From assembly GCA_955652655.1 (NCBI GenBank), contig CATPCK010000323.1:1-5045 (forward strand): a stretch of 5,045 nt of DNA, in the 5' to 3' direction. The stretch is from an uncultured Ktedonobacteraceae bacterium (GTDB taxonomy: Bacteria > Chloroflexota > Ktedonobacteria > Ktedonobacterales > Ktedonobacteraceae). Positions 1 to 4,419 of the stretch are shown here, piece by piece (the stretch's first letter is position 1; every line of letters starts with the position of its first letter). The notes beneath the pieces are model-generated. The model saw only the letters and a program-made list of their open reading frames with translations. It did not search any database and was not told where the DNA came from. Made by a program: the position numbers and the translations under genes.

Positions 1-68
1 GAGTGCGTGAGCTCCTGCCTTTAGCATTACGCGAAATCTTCTGCCCGAGAGTGAGAGCAAAATCGGGC
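1..68. other. Left flank of the first insertion element, no supported gene
   Basis: No gene can be supported here. An open frame runs from position 3 into the start of the transposase at 320, but it crosses the insertion-element end, resembles no family I know and is rich in Arg and Ser, so I treat it as chance. The stretch 24-41 (GCATTACGCGAAATCTTC) loosely resembles the inner part of the element's left end at 77-97, which suggests an extra, decayed transposase-binding motif or the end of a related element just outside this one. Confidence 0.4.
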
Positions 69-98
69 AAAGTCGCATTGCCTCATGGGAAATCTTCC
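69..98 (+). repeat. Left terminal repeat of the first insertion element
   Basis: This end carries AAAGTCG at 69-75, then TTGCCTCATG at 78-87 and AATCTTCC at 91-98. With small gaps it matches the inward-read right end (1958 down to 1922), which has AAAGTCG, CATGC and AAATCTTACC in the same order. The inner 21 bases (78-98) recur in inverted orientation at 217-237 with 18 of 21 positions identical. Ends and nearby copies of this kind usually bind the transposase. Confidence 0.55.
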
Positions 99-216
99 TT
101 TGTCCGCTTCAAACCCTCTTTTCCTCCAACCCTGAACGAGTCTCTCCTCCAAGGCCGCAACGTCGCTCATCGGCTCTGGAGCGGGAGAAGCACATGGCAT
201 TCGTTAGAGAGAAAGA

Positions 217-237
217 GGAAGATGTTTCATGAGGCAA
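217..237 (-). repeat. Inverted copy of the left-end motif, upstream of the transposase
   Basis: Read on the minus strand, this segment gives TTGCCTCATG followed by AAACATCTTCC, matching 78-98 at 18 of 21 positions in opposite orientation. It lies 68 bases before the GTG start of the transposase gene. It may be a second transposase-binding site that could let the transposase repress its own gene. Alternatively, with 78-98 it may mark the ends of a miniature element of about 160 bases. Confidence 0.6.
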
Positions 238-292
238 ATAGGCGGGAGGAGTCTGTCGCCTCCGCACACCAATCGCCTGCTGCACGTCTCCA

Positions 293-301
293 GAGGAGGG
301 G
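293..301 (+). promoter_or_regulatory. Ribosome binding site of the first transposase
   Basis: The purine run GAGGAGGGG ends three bases before the GTG at 305, and its GGAGG core (295-299) leaves a 5-base spacer. This supports the GTG as the true start in preference to any internal ATG. Confidence 0.65.
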
Positions 302-304
302 AGC

Positions 305-1903
305 GTGGAACAGTCATTAAGTTATCAAGCACGACGCGCATTGCTCCAACAAACCGTCCCTCAGTATCGTGAGGCATCGCCGTCACACAAAAAGACGCTG
401 TTGGATGCCTTTGTGGCAGCGACTGGCTACCATCGTACCTACGCCAGGTGGCTGCTCAACCATGCAGAAGAGGTGCAGCAGACACTGCAACGCCCTCGCC
501 CTCCACAGTATGGGCCAGAAGTCCAACACGCGCTATTTTTGGTTTGGCACGCCGCCAACCGCATCTGCGCCAAACGCCTCATTCCCTTTCTCCCCATCCT
601 CATCGAATCATTGGAGCGGCATGAACACCTCCAGATCTCTGAGAAGTGCCGTAGGCAGTTGCTTGCCATGAGCGCAGCGACAGCCGATCGCCTGTTGGCC
701 TCGCAGCGCAAGCCGGGGCAGCGCGGCCTTTCGACCACGCGAGCAGGAACCTTGCTCAAGCAGCAGATTCCGATCCGCACCTTCGAGGAGTGGAAGGAGA
801 CTCGACCTGGGTTTCTGGAAGCTGATTTGGTGGCTCATTGTGGGACAGATATCGAGGGCGGCTACCTCTACACCTTGACGCTCACCGATGTAGCCACCGG
901 ATGGACCGAATGTCTTCCTCTGCTGTACAGGAGTCAGGAAACGGTGCTGGCAGCTCTCCAACAGGCCCGCCTGCTGTTCCCTTTTCCGATTCTAGGGATC
1001 GATACCGATAGCGGTGGGGAGTTCATCAACGAGGCAGTGATCGCCTATTGTGAACAAGCACACATGACGTTCACGAGGGGACGCCCGTATCTGAAAAATG
1101 ATCAGTGCTTTGTGGAGCAGAAAAATGGGGCGATTGTACGTCAGGTGGTCGGCTATGACCGCCTGGTGGGAGAACATGCCTATCGGCAACTCACCGAACT
1201 CTACCGAGCATTACGTCTGTATGTCAATTGCTTTCAGCCTTCGATGAAGTTGCTGTCGAAACAACGGGATGGGAAAAAAGTGCGCTACGTCTACGATCCA
1301 GCGAAAACTCCACTCCAACGACTGTTCCTCTCAGGCGTCCTGCCTGCCAATAAGCAACAAGAACTAACCGGGGTAGCGCAGGCACTCGACCCCATTCGTC
1401 TCTTGCGCCAACTCGAGCAGTTGCAACAGGCCGTGTTCCGCTGTGCTATCGGTTGCGCTCCTTTTGTCTCATCCCCCCTTTCCGACCCTCTCCACGTCTT
1501 TTCGGTAGCACAGTGTACAGCGGGAAGTCTTCCTGAAGTGAGGAATGCTCCCGTTCCACCAGCAGGACTCGAGACCCTGTACCGCGAGCAGGAGCGAAGA
1601 AAACGGATCCTCGGCTGGCGGCGTACCCACAAAGACCCCTTTGAGGGAGAATGGGAACAGATCTTCTCCTGGCTCCAGGCCAATCCTGAACGGAGCGGCG
1701 GTGATATTTTCCGGGAACTGCAGCGCCGCTCCCCAGGACGCTATCAACCCTTGCAAATCCGCACACTCCAACGAGGCATGCGGAAGATACGGACGTATCT
1801 CCTCGAATCTGTTGAGGAGCAATGGCAAGCCGAAGTGATCCATGGATCATCGTCCCCACCAGTTCCCTCAACAGAGAACTCAGCCCGATCTCCTGACCAC
1901 TGA
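305..1903 (+). CDS. Integrase-type DDE transposase, intact
   Basis: A 532-residue protein that would cut and join the ends of the surrounding insertion element in the cytoplasm. Residues 26-52 form a helix-turn-helix-like DNA-binding segment containing the motif TGYHRTYARWLL, typical of this transposase type. The retroviral-integrase core follows: D174 in EADLVAH, D235 in DTDSGGEF and E271 in FVEQKNG. Exactly 35 residues lie between D235 and E271, giving a DD(35)E spacing, so the catalytic triad is complete. The C-terminal 200 residues are basic and probably contact DNA, ending in a Pro/Ser-rich tail. GTG is chosen as the start because a strong purine-rich ribosome site precedes it and the N-terminus fits the family. 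The frame is unbroken, so the enzyme may be active. Regulation may involve the inverted end-motif copy at 217-237. The transposase role is firm; the exact family name is not. Confidence 0.9.
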   Translation: MEQSLSYQARRALLQQTVPQYREASPSHKKTLLDAFVAATGYHRTYARWLLNHAEEVQQTLQRPRPPQYGPEVQHALFLVWHAANRICAKRLIPFLPILIESLERHEHLQISEKCRRQLLAMSAATADRLLASQRKPGQRGLSTTRAGTLLKQQIPIRTFEEWKETRPGFLEADLVAHCGTDIEGGYLYTLTLTDVATGWTECLPLLYRSQETVLAALQQARLLFPFPILGIDTDSGGEFINEAVIAYCEQAHMTFTRGRPYLKNDQCFVEQKNGAIVRQVVGYDRLVGEHAYRQLTELYRALRLYVNCFQPSMKLLSKQRDGKKVRYVYDPAKTPLQRLFLSGVLPANKQQELTGVAQALDPIRLLRQLEQLQQAVFRCAIGCAPFVSSPLSDPLHVFSVAQCTAGSLPEVRNAPVPPAGLETLYREQERRKRILGWRRTHKDPFEGEWEQIFSWLQANPERSGGDIFRELQRRSPGRYQPLQIRTLQRGMRKIRTYLLESVEEQWQAEVIHGSSSPPVPSTENSARSPDH

Positions 1904-1921
1904 TAGTTGAACAAATCGTCC

Positions 1922-1958
1922 GGTAAGATTTTTGATGGGATACAGCATGTCGACTTTT
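1922..1958 (-). repeat. Right terminal repeat of the first insertion element
   Basis: The end reads inward on the minus strand from about 1958: AAAAGTCGACATGC, then a TATCCCATC stretch, then AAAAATCTTACC. The order AAAGTCG, CAT-GC, ATCTT-CC mirrors the left end at 69-98, with small gaps. The end sits 19 bases after the transposase stop codon, a normal spacing for a compact insertion sequence. Confidence 0.55.
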
Positions 1959-1982
1959 GAGAAGCGCTGCTCCACATGCAAA

Positions 1983-2012
1983 TTGCACAGTCGTGCAGTT
2001 TTATGCTACTAT
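1983..2012 (+). promoter_or_regulatory. Possible promoter ahead of the binding-protein gene
   Basis: TTGCAC (1983-1988) and TACTAT (2007-2012) are separated by 18 bases and could act as -35 and -10 boxes. Each is a mediocre match to the bacterial sigma-A consensus. The call is strengthened by position: the operator that follows has the same register to this -10 (within one or two bases) as the operators at 4070-4101 have to the much better promoter there. Confidence 0.35.
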
Positions 2013-2041
2013 TTCCCCGATGATTACTTACCTGATGAGTA
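2010..2041. promoter_or_regulatory. Operator TACTTA-N5-TGAGTA with degenerate upstream partner
   Basis: The site 2025-2041 reads TACTTACCTGATGAGTA, a pseudo-palindrome with 6-base arms (one arm position mismatched) around a 5-base centre. It has the same form as the two sites at 4070-4086 and 4085-4101. A weaker site at 2010-2026 (TATTTC, CCCGA, TGATTA) overlaps it by two bases, exactly as the two sites overlap in the other locus. The 21-base segment ending at 2041 matches the one ending at 4101 at 17 positions. This looks like a dimer-binding operator of TetR type, placed just downstream of a -10 box where it would repress. The regulator is not in the window. Confidence 0.5.
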
Positions 2042-2261
2042 TCTCTTCGATCTCTCGCAGAAGACTCATGAGCAAAGGGCGTAACGCTCTGCGTTGTTTG
2101 ACAGCGTCGAGCAGCCTCCCAAGCACGGTGAGAAAGAGAGCGTATGGACCCGAAAAAGAGGCATCCTCACTTATCATGAACCACGAAATGTTTCTGACGG
2201 AAGCTGAGCGGGAAGAAAGCAGGGAAACTACGGGAGAGGATAAACCAGGGAGGCACATTGT
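2042..2261 (+). other. Leader region before the binding-protein gene
   Basis: About 220 bases without a convincing gene. A frame open from 1957 ends with TGA at 2263-2265, overlapping the ATG of the next gene as ATGA. It has no family resemblance, begins inside the insertion-element end and has no good ribosome site, so I do not call it. AACGC-TCT-GCGTT (2083-2095) can form a tight 5-base-pair hairpin but has only a short T-rich tail. TTGACA occurs at 2098-2103 without a matching -10 box at 16-18 bases. If the promoter at 1983-2012 is real, this is a long untranslated leader that could hold further control. Confidence 0.3.
2248..2253 (+). promoter_or_regulatory. Ribosome binding site of the binding-protein gene
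   Basis: GGGAGG lies 8 bases before the ATG at 2262, an ideal arrangement. An in-frame TAA at 2241-2243 sits just upstream, so translation cannot start any earlier in this frame. The start is therefore fixed, and so is the absence of a signal peptide. Confidence 0.8.
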
Positions 2262-3215
2262 ATGAGCAAACAAGAGAGCGTCACAGAAACCAATCCTTTG
2301 AAAGTGCTCCACGCGGGTTCACTCACCACGCTGGTGCGGCAGGGGCTCGGCCCGGCATTGCTCCAGGAGTATGGCATCGTCGTCGAGAGCGAGCCCGGCC
2401 ATTCTGTGGCGCTCGCCATGTCCATCAAAGAAGGGCGCAAACAGGGTGATGTGTACCTGAGCGCCGATGCCGAGGTGAACCAGCTCCTCCTGAAACCGGC
2501 CAACGGAGCGTGGGCCGGGTGGTTTGTGGTCTTCGCATACAATACCGTCGTGCTGACCTATAGTCCCAGGAGCCGCTTCCTGGCAGAGTTCGAGCAGGCG
2601 CGCAGCGGGGCCATCCCCTGGTACCAGGTGCTCCTGCTACCCGGAGTTCAAATCAGGAGAAACGACCCGCACCTCGATCCGATGGGCTACTACACCCTGC
2701 TGGTCTGCATGCTGGCAGAGCGGCACTATGGCATCCCCAATCTCAGAGAGCGCCTGTTGGGGAACGATACCAACCCCGAACAGGTGGGCGGCTTCACCCT
2801 TGCGCAGCTCGAGAGCGGCGAGATCGACGCCATGTTCCTCTACCTGAGCGCGGTACAGGGCCTGGGTCTGCCCTACCTGCTGCTCCCCGATGAGATCAAC
2901 CTGGGCAATCCGGCACTGGCGACGGACTACGCGCGGGTCCATTTCACCACCAACGCGGGACAGACCTTTTCCGGTAAGCCGATCAGTTTCAGCGCGGCGG
3001 TGTTGAACCACGCCAGCCAGCCGCAGGCCGCCTTGCAGTTTGTCGAGTACCTACTCTCGCCCGCCGGCCAGCAACTCGTGCGGGACGCGCACTTTCTGCC
3101 CGGTCCGGCCCTGGTCGGCGGAGACGCCAGCTTGGTCCCTCAGCACCTCCGTGCCCTCTTCCAGGGGGACTACCGCTACCCAGGTGAGCCATCTACAACT
3201 CAGCGGGAGAGGTAA
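2262..3215 (+). CDS. Molybdate/tungstate-type (WtpA/ModA-like) binding protein without signal peptide
   Basis: A 317-residue periplasmic-binding-fold protein of the kind that hands molybdate or tungstate to an ABC importer. Family marks: HAGSLT at 17-22 (the first oxyanion loop), SADAEVN at 68-74, WFVVFAYNTVVLTY at 87-100, NDPHLDPMGYYTL at 134-146 and EIDAMFLYLSA at 187-197, followed by LPDEINLG at 208-215. D139 fits the metal-coordinating Asp of WtpA. The second ligand, a Glu in the FEYKS motif of archaeal WtpA, is Leu (L193) here. There is no N-terminal hydrophobic segment or lipobox: the mature fold begins at about residue 12, and an in-frame stop excludes a longer form. No permease or ATPase gene is nearby. 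The protein may therefore be cytoplasmic, acting as a sensor or store, or may be a relic. The TACTYA-type operator upstream may control it. The fold is firm; the exact ligand and role are open. Confidence 0.85.
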   Translation: MSKQESVTETNPLKVLHAGSLTTLVRQGLGPALLQEYGIVVESEPGHSVALAMSIKEGRKQGDVYLSADAEVNQLLLKPANGAWAGWFVVFAYNTVVLTYSPRSRFLAEFEQARSGAIPWYQVLLLPGVQIRRNDPHLDPMGYYTLLVCMLAERHYGIPNLRERLLGNDTNPEQVGGFTLAQLESGEIDAMFLYLSAVQGLGLPYLLLPDEINLGNPALATDYARVHFTTNAGQTFSGKPISFSAAVLNHASQPQAALQFVEYLLSPAGQQLVRDAHFLPGPALVGGDASLVPQHLRALFQGDYRYPGEPSTTQRER

Positions 3216-3219
3216 TTCT

Positions 3220-3660
3220 TTAGATCTCATCTCCCAAAGAGATATCACCTTCCGTGAGGATCTGCGCGCCTATGCCGCTTGGCATGCGCATCGTCGTTAG
3301 CAGTCCAATGGAAAGGTGCTGCAGGCGGCGGGGTACGAGGCCGCGCAACAAGACAGTGCCAATCTGGAAGGGCTGCTCAATGAGGGTCGCTAGCGACCCT
3401 CCGCTGACCACGATATTGCGCCGCAGCGCCTTTCCATTGCCTTGCGAGAGCGCCGCCCGTTCCAGCTCCCGGTACATGTCTTCCTCTATCAGCGAAACCT
3501 CGTAGGCTGGCAACTCGCCGCTAGGAAAGCTGCCCACCCCGAGGTAGTAGCGGTCGCCCTCGATGCCGCGGCCGGGAACCAGGTGGGCGACAGGTAGGGA
3601 CATCATTGGCGCGTTGGCATCTGGCGCAACTCGTAACGCAAGAACAATGCTCCTGTCCAC
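3220..3660 (-). CDS. MOSC-domain protein lacking the conserved cysteine
   Basis: A 146-residue single-domain MOSC protein. The family, named from the C-terminus of molybdenum-cofactor sulfurase, handles sulfur or cofactor transfer through a conserved cysteine. Family marks: a beta-rich start VLALRVAP at 6-13, GIEGDRYYLGVG at 32-43, EVSLIE at 54-59, LRRNIVVSG at 79-87, FQIGTVLLRG at 98-107 and GAQILTEGDISLGDEI at 131-146. Where relatives have a cysteine in an R-x-C-x-P-C or RPC-type stretch, this protein has LVPRRLQHL (108-116), and it has no cysteine anywhere. It may thus be catalytically dead, use another chemistry, or be degenerating. The GTG start is supported by a purine-rich ribosome site 7 bases upstream and by the N-terminus matching the family. 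It converges on the binding-protein gene with 4 bases between the two stop codons, which suggests a shared molybdenum theme but separate transcripts. Confidence 0.85.
   Translation of the reverse strand: MDRSIVLALRVAPDANAPMMSLPVAHLVPGRGIEGDRYYLGVGSFPSGELPAYEVSLIEEDMYRELERAALSQGNGKALRRNIVVSGGSLATLIEQPFQIGTVLLRGLVPRRLQHLSIGLLTTMRMPSGIGAQILTEGDISLGDEI
3382..3401. repeat. Perfect 20-base palindrome inside the MOSC gene
   Basis: GAGGGTCGCTAGCGACCCTC is its own reverse complement over all 20 bases with no spacer. On the minus strand it encodes part of the GGSLATL segment (about residues 87-93) of the MOSC protein, directly after RRNIVVSG. A perfect palindrome of this length is unlikely by chance in 5 kb. 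It could be a protein-binding site, a cruciform-prone site, or a by-product of codon choice. Confidence 0.85.
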
Positions 3661-3667
3661 GAAGACT

Positions 3668-3675
3668 TCCTCTCC
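3668..3675 (-). promoter_or_regulatory. Ribosome binding site of the MOSC gene
   Basis: On the minus strand the purine run GGGAGAGGA (3676 down to 3668) ends 7 bases before the GTG start at 3660. It supports GTG as the start codon. Confidence 0.65.
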
Positions 3676-3680
3676 CTACG

Positions 3681-4044
3681 CCTTCTCAATCGCGTTTGAG
3701 TGAAGCGTTGGAGGTGCAGCAGCGCGCTACATCTCCCAAATACTATTACAAGCGGAGCGTCTGTAAGCCATGCCGGTTACAGTCACACTCGCCGCCTGGA
3801 GAAGTATAGGGATACCCGCATTCGTGCGTCAAATGACGAGTATCGCAGTGGGAAAGAAGGGCTGTTCTGGACGCCATCCCTGGTGCCGCTTCAGCATGAG
3901 GCGACTTCCGAGCCTGAGCGCCATGTGCACCATTTTCCCTGAGGTCCTCCCCGACAGGTTTTTGCCTCTCCAGTATAGGTGCTTATAGGGTGAACACGCC
4001 TGGACATTCATTCGCCGCGATTGCTCATTTCAGTGCAGAAAATC
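3681..4044. other. Intergenic region, no supported gene
   Basis: Open frames of 60 to 80 codons occur on both strands, but none starts from a good ribosome site or resembles a family I can name with confidence. A fragment at about 3735-3775 on the plus strand reads YYYKRSVCKPCR, reminiscent of the paired-cysteine stretch in some transposase C-termini, with similar basic text continuing in a neighbouring frame. That would fit a frameshifted transposase relic, but the resemblance is too weak to call. The MOSC gene's promoter should lie here on the minus strand, but I see no box pair that is better than chance. Confidence 0.3.
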
Positions 4045-4073
4045 TTGACTTTCTCAGAAACTCTCCCTATACT
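4045..4073 (+). promoter_or_regulatory. Strong sigma-A-type promoter
   Basis: TTGACT (4045-4050) and TATACT (4068-4073) each match five of six consensus bases, with the optimal 17-base spacer. Transcription would begin near 4080 and run rightward. Two tandem operators begin within the -10 box and cover the start site, an arrangement expected for tight repression. No clear gene lies directly downstream, so the promoter may have lost its gene when the element at the right edge inserted. Confidence 0.7.
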
Positions 4074-4101
4074 CAGTATATGAGTACTTACTTATTGAGT
4101 A
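4070..4101. promoter_or_regulatory. Two tandem, overlapping TACTYA-N5-TGAGTA operators
   Basis: The first site, 4070-4086, is TACTCA-GTATA-TGAGTA with perfect 6-base inverted arms. The second, 4085-4101, is TACTTA-CTTAT-TGAGTA with one arm mismatch. They share two bases, so their centres lie 15 bases apart. They cover the -10 box and the expected start site of the promoter at 4045-4073. The symmetry and size fit a dimeric regulator of TetR type. The same form, in the same tandem register, recurs at 2010-2041. No regulator gene is present in the window. Confidence 0.65.
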
Positions 4102-4363
4102 GTTGCTCCAGCCAGCGGTCTTTACGCGCTTCATCGTCCTGGTTGTGGCAATTACAGGAACCGCAGCGCAACAGACTTTCGTGGTAAGTACTCTTCTCTT
4201 TTGCTCTCTACCGATACGAGTATTGCGCATCGTTGAGCTTCTGCTCTCCCGATTGATAAGACTGCTTGGAAAAGATGTTTGTGAGGCCGATACTCTCGAT
4301 GAGAGTCAGAGAGCGTGAAGAGTGAGTCATTCGAGTCCTATCATGTCAAGAAAAAACACGGTC
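4102..4363 (+). other. Region downstream of the strong promoter, only a doubtful small frame
   Basis: A frame of 72 codons (TTG at 4103 to TGA at 4318) follows the operators by one base. It has a hydrophobic stretch (FIVLVVAITGTAAQQTFVVS) and a leucine-rich middle, but no ribosome site, and it matches no family I can name securely. The pattern loosely recalls the N-terminus of some transposases. It could be a short membrane peptide, a decayed gene, or chance. AACACG-GT-CGTGTT at 4355-4368 is a small inverted repeat at the edge of the next element. Confidence 0.25.
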
Positions 4364-4402
4364 GTGTTAGTGTTCTATGATTTTGGCAGGGTGTAAGTGT
4401 TC
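4364..4402 (+). repeat. 12-base direct repeat pair at the left end of the second element
   Basis: GTGTTAGTGTTC (4364-4375) and GTGTAAGTGTTC (4391-4402) match at 11 of 12 bases and start 27 bases apart, with a T-rich stretch between them. They lie 18 to 56 bases before the transposase start. They are probably binding sites for the transposase at the element end. Confidence 0.6.
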
Positions 4403-4419
4403 AGGGAAAATGTCCTCCA

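Larger units (their letters stand above)
69..1957 (+). mobile_element. Insertion sequence with integrase-type (DD(35)E) transposase
   Basis: About 1.9 kb bounded by imperfect inverted ends. The left end begins AAAGTCG at 69 and the right end, read inward on the minus strand, begins AAAGTCG at 1957. Both continue into a CAT-GC stretch and an ATCTT-CC motif within about 35 bases, although small gaps are needed to align them. The element encodes one intact transposase at 305-1903. I see no clear target-site duplication, so the outer boundaries are uncertain by several bases and the insertion may be old or the ends may extend further. The transposase resembles the roughly 500-residue rve-fold proteins of bacterial insertion sequences in the wider IS3/IS481/IS21 superfamily. 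I do not assign a named family. Confidence 0.65.

Noticed and set aside
3..320. Open frame of 105 codons on the plus strand
   Set aside because: It runs through the insertion-element end and into the transposase start in another frame, has a composition unlike a folded protein and no recognisable family.
2098..2103. Perfect TTGACA box in the leader
   Set aside because: No acceptable -10 box lies 16 to 18 bases downstream.
1957..2265. Open frame of 102 codons ending in ATGA at the binding-protein start
   Set aside because: It begins inside the element end, crosses the operator, has no ribosome site and no family resemblance. It is kept only as a leader observation.
3205..3235. GGGAGA and TCTCCC inverted repeat between the convergent genes, as a bidirectional terminator
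   Set aside because: The stem is only six base pairs with a 19-base loop and no T-run on either side.
3700..3942. Plus-strand frame with basic text, as a possible transposase relic
   Set aside because: Only a short paired-cysteine resemblance in a neighbouring frame; too little to call a pseudogene.
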